The position numbers and the translations under genes are program-made. Shown piece by piece: positions 22,490 to 33,388 of a DNA stretch of 64,000 nt; positions within the stretch are counted from its first letter, which is position 1; every line of letters starts with the position of its first letter. The stretch covers positions 558,001-622,000 of the forward strand of contig OY752152.1 of NCBI GenBank assembly GCA_963573315.1, written 5' to 3'. The DNA is from Entomortierella parvispora (lineage: Eukaryota > Mortierellomycota > Mortierellomycetes > Mortierellales > Mortierellaceae). A model generated the notes under the pieces. That model saw nothing but the letters and a program-made list of their open reading frames with translations, searched no databases and was not told the DNA's origin.

Positions 22490-23194
22490 ATGTCCGAGTC
22501 CTCTTCCTCCGCTCCAGTGCCAACCGTCAACTCTGCAGAAGACTCTTTAGTCAGCTCATTATCCACCTTGGCCGTCAAAGACGATACATCCTCTTCTCCG
22601 ACAACTCTGTCCGAGATACCCTCAATTGCTCCGGAACAATCCCCCTCAGCCCCCACAGCAGCCCCTGCAGCCACTCCCTCCTCCATCTCCGCTACCAACG
22701 ACACCCTCACTACAACTGCCGCTGCAAAGACGGAGGCTACCCCTGTCATCGTGGTTCAACCCCCCCAGGACCCACAAGAAGAACTCTCGGAGGAAGAGGC
22801 AAAGCTGAGAGCCAAGGGCCTCAAGAGCACTCATCGCCCTGGATTCTATATCCATATCGACTCTCCCAGACGACTCCGAATCCAGACCAAATCAAAGACT
22901 TTTGATCTGGACCGGTATTGCCCCCACGCCAATGCAGACATGCTGAAATGGGTATGTCGTCTTTTTTACCACTTGAGAATCAATGTCGTCAAAACAGGTC
23001 CCTCCCTACTAACTCTTATCATTCCTTATCTTCCTTACATGAAATATCTTTAGGGAGTACTGCGAGGAGACAACACACTGCGCTGCGGTGTTCACTATTG
23101 GGGATTCGATCTCGTCAAGAATGGCCAGTGCATTGCCCATCCGGACGAGACCTTGAACGCCTGTCCAGTAGCAGACTCAGAGTTGGAATGGTAG
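22490..23194 (+). CDS. Small Rieske [2Fe-2S]-like domain protein with Ser/Thr/Pro-rich N-terminus
   Basis: Exons 22490-22951 and 23054-23194 encode 200 residues. The first ~100 residues are low-complexity Ser/Thr/Ala/Pro. The C-terminal half contains C144-P-H146 and, 18 residues later, C165-G-V-H168, which is the C-x-H...C-x2-H ligand set of Rieske iron-sulfur clusters. The second box is followed by YWGFDL, as in Rieske ferredoxin-type domains. The intron falls exactly between the two ligand boxes. A single Rieske domain without a catalytic partner domain suggests an electron carrier or a Rieske-like regulatory fold; no membrane helix is seen. The partner is unknown. The gene ends 109 bp from the convergent LENG1-like gene. 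Confidence 0.8.
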
Positions 23195-23303
23195 ACACTG
23201 TATTTTACATTTTTACATATGAATAAAGTAGAATTATCGTACAAAGGGAAAGGAATGAGAAAAGGCAGGGCGGCCCGTCGCTCGACCGAACTTCCGGATA
23301 GCG

Positions 23304-24921
23304 TTATCGACGACGAGAATCAGGGTTATCGCGATCCTGAGATGATGTACTGCCTCCTGACCTCCTTTCGTCATCATAATGGCTGCGTTCAGAGCGGCGA
23401 TTGTTGCGAGAAGACTTGTTCCTGTAGCCACTGTCATAATCATCATCTCTTCGGTGAGATCCATCCTTGTCTCTTTCAGTTCGGCCTCGGTGGCCTTCTG
23501 TGCGGTGGCCATCTTTCTTGTACAGGTGTTGACCATCTCTGTCCCTATATTGGTCGTTTCTGTCGGAAGCCCCCAAGATGTTCTTGTGCTGTGAGCCATA
23601 GCCCTGGCGCGGAAACGTATGAGCACTCTTGGTTGCAAGAGGGTTGAATTGTTGATTATATGCGCTTCTTCGGTCGTCCCCTGTTCCTGTGGCCGGTTTA
23701 GGATTGGTCAAAGCTCTGGCTTTCCTCCTCTCCTCCAATTCTCGCTCCATGCGCTCCTTCCTTAGTATCTCCATCTTTGACATTTCCTTTGGAGTCACAA
23801 CCTACAAGCAACAGTAATATTAAACATACATGATCAATTGCAAGCTACGTGTCCCCATAGTTCTGGATATACAAAAGTAAGAAGGATAGTTTGCAGCTTA
23901 CATCACTAGCATCTCTCTTGCGAGTCGCTTTGTGATTCGAATGTGAAGGAGAGGGGCTCCTATTCCGCCTGACATTCTCTTTCTTTTCCAGCATGATCTT
24001 CATGGTTTGAAGCGGATCTTGTCGACTCTTTGAATAATCATGGTCTTCTCTAAAATATGCCATCAACATCCCGGTTCCCAAATGGCGTGTTAGGTGGCAG
24101 TGTATACCAATCATAGCCACTGCCTTGCGATTCTTACTTTTTGGCGGGTGCAGTCATGACTCCTGCCCCCGGCTTGTTGTACCATGGTGTATGTCCCTTG
24201 ATGACCGAGTCCAAATGGTTGGATGGGAATTGGTGGCGACGCTCTTCTGTTTTTTTTTCTGTATATGTCTCTTTAGATTTGAGTATCCAGTTCTTTTGAT
24301 CCTAGATTCGGAAGAAAAATATGCGTGTTAATAACAATATGTCTTTCGCGTTATATCGTCAAGGTATAGCAACAGTATAGCAACAGAGAAGGTAGTACTG
24401 TAGCTTATGTCAGCTCCTTACTATATTCTCCAGTTCTGGCCAAAAGTTGATGTGATCTTGTTTGACTGGGACAGCTTCCACAAGTTTAAGTCCAATGCCC
24501 TCGATGCTCTCTTTGCCAGAAGAATCCACATCCACGATTTCGTTGGCCAGTCTCCTTCTGGAACGCTCCCGCAAGACACTGAGGCGATGTTCACGATCCT
24601 TCAAAAGGAAAAACAATAAAAAAAATAAACGGACAAGTTAGCTCATGCAGAATAAATAGTGACCCAAGAAACAAAAGCAAGAATAAAAAGTTCACTTACT
24701 GCAGCGACAGCGCGTTCATCGATCTTGGCCTGCTCTGCTTCCGCTTGCGCCTCATCCTGCCGGACCTTGTCCCTGTTTTTTTGACTGTAGACGTGCCAGC
24801 TGCAAGTAGGAGACAGAGTCAGCTGAAATGCACTTGAATGAATCGCATGCTCTGTCAGAGAGTTTAGGAGATGCATAGTCCAGGCATTTCTCAGTTACCT
24901 TTTGTGTTGTAGGATATTCAT
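23304..24921 (-). CDS. LENG1: LENG1-like protein with N-terminal CIR domain, likely splicing-associated
   Basis: Six minus-strand exons (24921-24899, 24799-24700, 24598-24422, 24301-24138, 24049-23902, 23801-23304) give 369 residues. The start MNILQHKSWHVYSQKNRDKV is the Cir_N motif found in LENG1 and other spliceosome-associated proteins, followed by a charged coiled coil (RRDEA/EAEQ-type). Downstream landmarks of LENG1 are in order: PWYNKPG, RQDPLQTMKIMLEKKEN, then RRSAYNQQFNPLATK near residue 250. The tail is Arg/Ser/Asp-rich (HRTEGHRGRTERDKD), typical of nuclear RNA-processing factors. All six exons keep phase. Exon 1 is only 23 nt, so the start rests on the exact CIR match created by the splice. 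Confidence 0.85.
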
Positions 24922-25112
24922 TGTCGTCTACACAAAGTCCACGGAAAAGAGAATGAGAGGAGACATGGAAACTAAAGAGGGCAAACCTCATTCCTTCAAG
25001 AGGAAAGCTCCATTAAGGGGTAAATATCTGTTCAGACGCAGCATGTTCCTGGACACATTTTTTTTATTTTCCATTCCACAACGCCTGCTATGGTCAACAA
25101 CGAGTTGGATAT

Positions 25113-26484
25113 CTACCCGCGATGCGTCCCACGCTTTACACCCCTACAGTGAAGGATACTGAAATGTCAGTCTGGATGAAACCCCAAAGCTTACAGACCA
25201 ATTACCTTGCAGCACCTTGCAGTGCAACTCACCTCTTGGATCCACCACCAAACATGCGCTCGTACTCGCCAGAAAACTCTGGACTCTGGAACTGGTGTTG
25301 CTCTCCCATCTCGTAATCCATCATGTGCGAGCTTCCAGTACCCATTCTGCGATTCTTTCCAAGCTGGAGGCCAGAGCTATCCTTTCTCACCTTTTCCAGT
25401 TCCTTCTCATGAACCTCCCTTGCAATCTTTTCCTTCTCGTAGTTCTCCTTGACTTCGGCCATTTTGGCACTCAAGGTTTGCAAAAGGGACTCTGAAGTTT
25501 TCGTCCTAAAAGAAGTTAGAGATTTGTCAGACCAGATTCTACTTCCGAATCATTCATGCTGTAAATTCGCGGCATTGGGCAAACGGCATTACCAGTCGTT
25601 AAGAATCCTGACCATGACCTCGGCTTGTCCTGGCCGCAAGTCTCTGCCCATGGCCGAATGAATCTCGACAAGTTTCAACTTTTGGTCCAAGCTCGCGTTG
25701 ATGACATTTTGATAGATGGCGTCCATGATCAAGTCCTCTAGCTGACGAACGTTTGCAATCTCGAGGTATGTCAGCAGGTCGTTATATGGTAGCGCCTAAC
25801 AAAAACAACAAAGAGCGTTATAGTTAGATGATGGCTTTATCCAAGTAACTACAATATCGATGGACAATAAAAGAAAATTACCCGCGTCTGTTCCGACAGT
25901 GTGACAATTGAAAGCTGCTGGAGCTTGGTCCTCTGAACACCATTGATCTCTGGAAGCGACGCCTTGTTTTCTATTTGTTTTTGAGAGAGAAAGAGAACGA
26001 GTCAAAGACATGTCAAGATTTGACCAAAGAAAAGGTAATCTTGATATATGTTTCTTGATATTCTTTTCTCCTTACGCTGGTAGTCCTGGTATGTTCCAAA
26101 GGCGAAAGTCTCGAGGAGTCGATGAAAGCGGCTATACTCAGGACTGCTCTTTAACTATTTTGACATTGAACGCGTAATCCACTCATGAATACGTTTCTTC
26201 TCGAGTGGCTGGGAAAGACCTTACATGATTATAGAAAAGCAATTGCCCTATAACCCTACCTCAACTACATTGGGCATATCCAACAGCTCTCCAAAGACCA
26301 TCACGCCTGGCGCAGCCAACACATCTTTGATAAGTTGGGCGCATGCTGCTCCTTTGGCCGACTTTGAGAGGGCTAGATAGGGCTCCAATCGCTGGCCAAA
26401 GAGGGACTTGAAAGATTCAGCTGGCTTTTCGGTCGAGGTCATGTTAGCTGCGGGCTGGGTCGAGGTGCTGGCGCTTTGGAGCAT
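25113..26484 (-). CDS. CSN7: COP9 signalosome subunit 7 (PCI domain)
   Basis: Exons 26484-26260, 26154-26076, 25970-25882, 25795-25593, 25505-25233 and a probable 25143-25113 (stop at 25113-25115) encode 299 residues. The PCI region is clear: [31 protein letters not shown], then [20 protein letters not shown] with the winged-helix [21 protein letters not shown] coiled coil ([19 protein letters not shown]) follows, as in CSN7/eIF3m-type proteins. CSN7 is a structural subunit of the CSN complex that removes NEDD8 from cullins. The last exon is inferred from a strong AAGAG|GTGAGT donor at 25233 and adds [10 protein letters not shown]; if unspliced, the protein stops at 25229 (290 residues). A second in-frame ATG at 26442 is an alternative start. 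Confidence 0.86.
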
Positions 26485-26918
26485 ACAGATGGGTGGGACT
26501 GAGGTCTGCTTCTGTTTGAATGAGCTGAGCACACGAGAAAGAGACGCGACTGCGGATGAGAGAGGCGGGGGTGATGTTGAGTCTGGGTCCTGATTTACGC
26601 GTGAACGAGTCCTGAGATGGAGTGCGGGTCGTCTTTGATGGCTCGGGCGGATGAGGTGAGGTCAGGAGACGGGGGAGGAGGGAATGAATGAACAAAAGAA
26701 AAGACCATTGCCCATGGCACAGCCGAGCTCAAGACATCGACCCCTCATGACAGCATGCGCCACCACGCGAGAAGAGAGCACGTGACAAGGACTGCTCTTT
26801 CCTCTTTCGGGTTGTCCGTTCTCGCCGCCTTTTCAGTCTCTGCATTCTCTACATTCGCTGCATTCCAGGAACCAACACCTTCACCTTCACCTTCACCCCC
26901 CATCGACCCCTGCCCGCC
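26485..26918. promoter_or_regulatory. Bidirectional promoter region, CSN7 / CYM1
   Basis: This 434-bp spacer separates two divergent housekeeping genes. It has a short CACCTT(CACCTT) repeat at 26876-26895 just upstream of the CYM1 ATG and C/T-rich leaders in both directions. No specific factor site is claimed. Confidence 0.55.
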
Positions 26919-29900
26919 ATGCTCGCCGCTGCAAGGACACAGGTGCCCAGCATCCTCCGGAAAGGGACCCATGCCACCATTGTCCCAGGAGCTTTTAGAC
27001 AATCGCAAAGAGCATTCCTCGCCACCAGCGCAGGTACCATTCTCCTCTTTACAAGTTGCTGCAGCGCAGCCTCGGCGGGTTTAGACACCAGGAGCTAACC
27101 GCGAAGGGCCACCCTCCCCTTTTCTTTAGATTCATGGAAGCCAGGAAAGTCTATCCACGGATACACTGTCTTGGAGGTATGCTCTCCCTTCTTCGGTGCA
27201 GCCGCTTGTTCAATGTGTCCTTTTTGACTCAACTCTGTCGAATGTTTTACCTCTGGTAGACCCGTCATGTCAAGGAGTTGGAGCTGGATGCCATTCGTCT
27301 GAAGCATGACAAGACAGGAGCCGAGCATCTTCATATCGCTCGCGACGATTCCAACAATGTTTTCGGTGTCGGATTCGCCACTCCTCCCGACAACAGTGCA
27401 GGTGTCCCTCATATTTTGGAACACACCACACTCTGTGGAAGCAGATCGTACCCTGTTCGTGACCCATTCTTCAAGATGTTGAATCGAAGCATGGCCACCT
27501 TCATGAATGCATATACTGGTAAGGAGACGAGTCAAGATCAAGACAGACTGATTGGGACTCAAGTTTGATTTTGAACGTCAGTCCTATCTGCTGACTCTCG
27601 CCTCATCTCTTTTGAACACATTAGCAAGCGATTACACACTCTACCCATTCTCAACAACCAACCCTGTCGACTACAAGAACCTGCGGAATGTGTACATGGA
27701 CGCAGCTTTCTTTCCTCACCTGAGAGAGCTTGATTTCAAACAGGAAGGCTGGCGTTTAGAGCATGAGAACCCTAACGGTACTTTAGCATCCTTTGAGGAG
27801 GAATCTTAAAATTGAGTCTTGTATTGGGAGAACAGGGTTCACTAACCACAGAGACATTCTATGGAAATAGACAAAACCTCGCCTATTGTCTTTAAAGGAA
27901 TCGTCTACAACGAGATGAAGGGTCAAATGGCGGACGCAGGATACTTGTTCTATTCGAAGATGCAGCAGCACATGTTCCCAGGAACGACTTATGCTCACAA
28001 CAGTGGAGGAGAACCCGCCAACATCACTGATCTGACCCATGAAGAGCTTGTACACTTTCACAAAACACACTATCATCCCAGCAATGCCCGATTCTACACA
28101 TATGGAAATTTTGCTTTGGAGGATTCGCTCGAATTCATCAACTCGAAGATTCAAGAATTTTCCCCAATCACTCCTCCTTTGGCGGATAAGCTCGTTAGGC
28201 CCTTTGACAGTCCTCGCCGCGTTGCCATGACTTGCCCTGTTGACCCCAGTATGACACCATACAGCTATTTTTCAAACAGTGAAGCCCTCCAAGTCTGCGT
28301 CAAATCACTAACTACGACTACTCTCATATAATGAAATAGTGGCATCACCCGAAAAGCAGGCAAAGATGTCCGTGTCCTTCCTTACCAACAAGGCTACTGA
28401 TACTTTTGAAGGATTTGGACTTCGTATTCTGTCCGACCTGCTCACAGATGGACATGCCTCTCCTATGTATAAGGCTCTGATCGAGTCCAATCTTGGGTCA
28501 GAGTACTCTTCCAACACTGGCTACGATGGTTCGACCATGGTTAGCTCCATGTCCTTTGGTGTCCAGGGAATGAAGCAAGAGGACATCGCCAAGGTTGAAG
28601 AGACCGTCATGAAGGTTCTTCAGAATGTGCAGAAGGAGGGTGTGGATCCCAAGCGTGTCGATGCCATCGTCCACCAAATGGAGCTCGGTCAAAAACATGT
28701 ATGTGACGCTGAGCTAAATTGTGAAGGAGCAATGCGATGTGTGTGGCCACAAATACTGAACCGGCTTTAATGATCACTACCTATTAGAAAACTTCATTCT
28801 TTGGATTGAGTCTCATGCAGGGCTTGTCTTCAGGATGGTTCAATGGCTGCAACCCCGTCGATCTCTTGGAGCTCAACAAGGTGTGTATTTGGTTTGTCTC
28901 TAAACTTTCACTCTCATCGTGGGAAATGAAGCCATCTAATACTGCTACTTGCCTCAAAATAGAACATTGACCGTCTTAAGGTCGAGATTGCTGCGGGACC
29001 TTTCTTCCAGAACTTGATTTCAAAATACCTTCTCAACAACCCTCACAGATTGGTATTCAGCATGACCCCTAGCCCCGACTATGGTGCTGAAGTGTCTGCT
29101 AACGAGACGACGCGTTTGATGGGCAAGACCAGCATCTTGACCAAGAAGGATGAGGAGGCCATTTACGAGCAGGGTCAGGCTCTGCTCAAGAACCAGGAGA
29201 CTGTTGAAGATGTGTCCTGTCTCCCTACCTTGAAGGTCGAGGATATCTCCAAAAAGATGAAGACCTTTTCATTGGAGCATAGCGCCATCGGCAGTGTCCC
29301 AGTTCAATGGAGACCTACTTCAACAAACGGCATCACGTACTTTAGAGGTATCAGCGCCATTCCAGGACTGACCCCGGAACAGAAGCAGTATCTGCCTCTT
29401 TTCTCGGATGTAAGTTGATACTGTGAGCACCGGCAGGTTCTTTATCAGGATCAAAGCTGACATGTATATTTCGTGTGTTTGTTATCTAAATAGTCTCTTA
29501 TCTCCTTGGGAACAAAAGAGCGCCCCATGAGCGCCATTGATGATGATATCAGGCTCTACACTGGTGGTATCCGGGTCTCACCCTTCCTCTCCACCAATCA
29601 TTCCAATATCGACAGCATTGAGGAAGGTGTCTCCTTCAGCTCATATTGCTTGGACAGGAACCAGGACCACATGTACGATCTCCTGGGATCCCTCGTGCGC
29701 GAAACCAACTTTGACAACGTGGACAAACTTCGTACTTTAATTCAGGGTAATGCCTCGGCCTTGTCCAACTCTGTTGCGGACTCGGGACATGCTTTTGCCA
29801 GAACCAATGCCGGATCGCGCTTGACCCCTGCTGGGAGCTCCTCCGAGTTGTATGGGGGTATGACCCAGGTTCAATTTATGAATGCCTTGGCCCAAAAGGA

Positions 29901-30808
29901 AGATCTCTCCGAGGTGTCACAGCGACTCAAGGAGATTGCTGAATTGGCGATTAAGCGCTCAACCTTGCGTTTGGCCTTGACGTGCGGGGAGGATCAAATG
30001 TCACGGAACGAGAAGGTTGTCAGTGATTTTGTCTCCCGTTTGGATGCATCGTCTTCAGGCGAGATTTCACAGGTAATTTTGGCTGCCAATACCTTCATGG
30101 TGCCCCGATGTGCTATGTGACGAACTGACCTTCTGATGAACTATTTTTTTCTTCTAGTCTGCATTTACTCCCTCATTCCAGGATTCATTCTTCCCCTTGC
30201 CCTATGGTATCAACTTTACGGCTAAATGTCTCCGTGGTGTCCCATACACGCACGAGGACGGCGCCAAGCTTCAGATCCTCGCCTCGCTTATGTCCAACCT
30301 GTACTTGCATCGTGAGATCCGTGAGAAGAATGGCGCTTACGGTGGCGGAGCTGGATACGCTTCCACTGGCGGACTCTTTTCTTTCTACTCTTACCGTGAC
30401 CCCAGCCCTCAAAAGACCCTGTCCACTTATACGGATTCTGTTCAATGGGTTTTGAGCCGTGGCGATTTTACTGAACAAGAATTGGCAGAGGCCAAATTGT
30501 CCCTTTTCCAAAAGATTGATGCACCCATCAGTGCAGCTGAGGAAGGCATGATCGCCTTTACAGAAGGCATCACGGACGAAATGCGTCAGACGTAGGTTTT
30601 CGTGGCCTTTTTTTTTTTTTTTTTCTGGTGAATGTGATCAAGAGGCCAAAATTAACAGATTGTTGCATTTTTTTTGTTCTTCTTCAACACTAGACGGAGA
30701 GAGCAATTGTTGAAGGTGACGAGTGCAGATGTTAAGGACGTGGCAGCCAGGTACTTGCTCGGTCAAGCATCGAGCTCGTGTATCCTCGGCGACAATGAAC
30801 AAAAGTAG
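26919..30808 (+). CDS. CYM1: Mitochondrial presequence protease (M16C metalloprotease)
   Basis: Eleven exons (26919-27033, 27130-27176, 27260-27518, 27625-27777, 27871-28278, 28340-28698, 28788-28880, 28963-29409, 29494-30072, 30158-30591, 30694-30808) give 1,002 residues, the usual length for the family. The N-terminus is a basic mitochondrial presequence (start [16 protein letters not shown]). The inverted zinc-binding motif H105-I-L-E108-H109 sits in [14 protein letters not shown]. The second half has the M16C linker and the substrate-closing region with [15 protein letters not shown]. The enzyme degrades cleaved presequences and other peptides in the mitochondrial matrix. Exon 5 uses an acceptor inside GGAAATAG at 27870, which restores Asp and the [16 protein letters not shown] block. 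Confidence 0.95.
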
Positions 30809-32254
30809 ACCCAAGTGACCTTTTTTAGATTAGAGACCTGCAAATGAAGATTTATTGTTAATCAAGAAGTTGCCCTCCTTTCCATCGTCTCCTCATTTCA
30901 ATTGCCAGGATGTGGGGGAACCACAGGGACAAAATCTGCCTCTCTCCTCTCCCTTCGTCAGCACTTTATACAAGGGCACGTAATATCAAACCCAAGATGC
31001 AACGCACTGTATTTTTCGTCAACACTACACCATATAAAAACAGTACACCCACAAGACAGCTAGCAATTAGCTTACCTTTGAAAAACGGGGGCATTGGTGG
31101 ATGGGCTCGTAAAGACTACATCCCCTGCAAAACGGGGTCAGAAAAGAAAATAGTAGTACAAAATGAAAAAACCGCTAGGGCATCCCGTGCAGCAACCAAG
31201 AAGATGATGTGTGGAAGCCGTAGTTTCTGCAGAAAGAAAACTTTACGCCCTTAGCTCAAACGATGGCTCTTTTAAGGCATCGTCCCTGAGATGCTCCAGT
31301 ATCTCCATCTCAAAATAGCGAAATCCCCCTTGCATCGGCAACTTGGGACCTACGTTTTGGGGAGATATCAAAGCTTCGTGAAAGTAACTTTTTTTTCAGG
31401 CATTTAAGATCAAGCTGAACGGGTGGCCCACGATGTTAACAAGTCTAGTGCCGGCTACACTGCGACGATTGACGGCAGCACTGCGACAATTAATCAGGCT
31501 GCTGCTAACCCTGCGGAAAATGATCAGGGTGCTACCGTCACCCCTACTCGCAGCGGTACTCTTCACAGTGGTAGCTCCGACACTACATCAAGCTATCATC
31601 GCCTTTTAAAGATGCTACTGGCTCCAATGACGCCGGGGGCCAAAACAAGTCATTCATCGATACGAAGACGATCCTACTATTACAACTGCCCGGACCACGG
31701 CTGGTGCGCCTGGGGCTTCCGCGCCCTGATCTCTCGAGAACTGACCCATGAGTTAGATTAAAGTGGTGGGCTTCCTTATAGTCAGGCGCAAGATGGGAGG
31801 CAAGAGCAGGAACAGAAAGATATGTCTTTCAAATGGACTCCTCCCAAATGAATAAATAAATCTAGCAAAAAGAAAAAAAAATGAAAGCGAGTTGGGTGTC
31901 TAATTTGACATACTGGTTAGAAGAAGATGGAGGTATGGTGAACTCTTCGTCACATTGCCACAAGGTCGCACTGGAGCTGATGCCTCCAGATCGGCTGCAG
32001 ATGCAAGGGTAAGAGATGGTCGAAGAGGAGCATTTTCTATGAGAAAAAGGCATTCCACGATCCGTCACTGGTGTTGCAATCGAGGTTTAACTACCCAAAG
32101 CAGCTCAACCAGTGCAGAGGAGAGAAGAGGACAAGAGAAGAAAAAAGACTCGAAATGGCCCAGGAAGACGAATAAATCAATAAAAGATCATGGGCAAGAG
32201 GTGGAGCAGAGATGGGGCGCGTTTATCATGACCACGTAACTACAAGACTGCAAA
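30809..32254. other. Intergenic, no supported gene
   Basis: Only weak frames are present. One at 31423-31761 begins with GTG after an acceptor-like TTTTTTCAG. It reads a Thr/Ser/Ala-rich string (NQAAANPAENDQGATVTPTR), then loses similarity to any coherent fold and is open in an overlapping frame as well. It may be a decayed coding fragment. Nothing else is supported. Confidence 0.45.
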
Positions 32255-33132
32255 GACGTGTTGGTTGAAGCAACCCAAATCTTTGTCAAGTTCATCCTTA
32301 AAGGGAGAGCTTTGCGCCAGGGATCTAGGAGAGATTACCGATAACCATCATTGATCTATGGGTACAGCTGAGACTTGAGGGCTCTGGGTGCAGTGGGGAG
32401 AACAGAAACTTTTGTTGTCGTCATCCTGGATGCCATCTTGGATCCTACTTTCCTAGTTCAACAGATCCATGCAAGGAAGAAAGTATATACCCCTTCCTCT
32501 TGCGCTCCTAACACTCTCAAACTCTCAAACTCCCAAGAACATATCAAGACCGTGTGCGTCTGCCTCTTTTTCGTTTCCCGAGAAGGATCAGTCATTAGAA
32601 GAAAGAGAAGGACCCTCCAAAGCAATCTTGACAGATCCAGGATCCAGGATCCAGGATCGGATGATCTGATGCAACACTACAGATGTCTTCACTGAGGAGA
32701 CGTCTTCTTCTTTCCAGTTTGCTGGATCTGTCAGGCAGAGAGGGAGGCATGCGATCAAAAAAATCGAAAAAAACGAGCCGTGGTAGGATGCAGCCAGTGC
32801 CACCTGATTCTCCACTCTCCACGGTGCCTCCTCCCCTCCGAGAACTTCAAAGACAACGTTAGTACGCGTGCCTCTAGTAGGAATGTACCTCTCCTACGGA
32901 CCCTAGGACAAGGTCCACCTTCGTAGTTGCGTTCAAGCCACCGGACCTAGTGTGCATGGAAAAGAAGGGAAAAGGGCTATCTGGCCATGTAGCCACACCG
33001 TTGTTTACACGGTATTCGACCATTTACACAGGGTTAGACCGCTTAGACCGTTTACACAGGATCAGACCTCTCTGCTGCATATACAAAAATGCGCGTGCTG
33101 ATGTTTTGTTTTCTTTTTTTTCTCTCTCACCA
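32255..33132 (+). repeat. Left direct repeat (long, diverged), promoter-bearing
   Basis: It aligns along its length with 37438-38262 in the same orientation. The inner part (from 32581, GAAGGATCAGTCATTAGAAG) is about 90% identical by eye, including the triple GATCCAG and the CACGGTGCCTCCTCCCCTCC block. The outer part is clearly more diverged. It ends in a TTTACAC(A)GG/TTAGACC mini-repeat and an ATATACAAAAATGCG stretch just upstream of the zinc-finger gene leader, so it probably holds that gene's promoter. The outer 250 bases can be read as a shared protein-like frame (LDAILDP), broken here by two stops. Confidence 0.75.
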
Positions 33133-33164
33133 TCTTCCCATCAACTGCATTGGACGCGTTGAGG

Positions 33165-33385
33165 TGGACATTTCAAGTCCATCTGTCTTGTTCGCTTTTT
33201 TATCATTTCAAGTCTCAGTCTCGCCATTTCAACATCCATCTGTCTCGGCTCGCTTTTTATCATTTCAAGTCTCGCGTCTCAACGTCCATTCGGTCTCGCG
33301 CCATTTCGACGTCCATTCGGTCTCGAAGTCCATTTGTCTCGCGTCATTTCAACGTCCATTCGGTCTCGGTCTCAGTTTCACTTCC
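33165..33385 (+). repeat. Imperfect tandem repeats in zinc-finger gene leader
   Basis: About seven imperfect copies of a unit resembling TTTCAACGTCCATTCGGTCTCG fill the leader between the left direct repeat and the ATG at 33389. The frame of the gene is open through them, but the sequence reads like leader: the same Ser/Val/Phe string repeats without fold features. Confidence 0.65.
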
Positions 33386-33388
33386 ATC

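Noticed and set aside
23219-23647. 142-codon plus-strand frame rich in Cys/His
   Set aside because: Antisense to the last exon of the LENG1-like gene; its composition follows from the Arg/Asp-rich sense frame.
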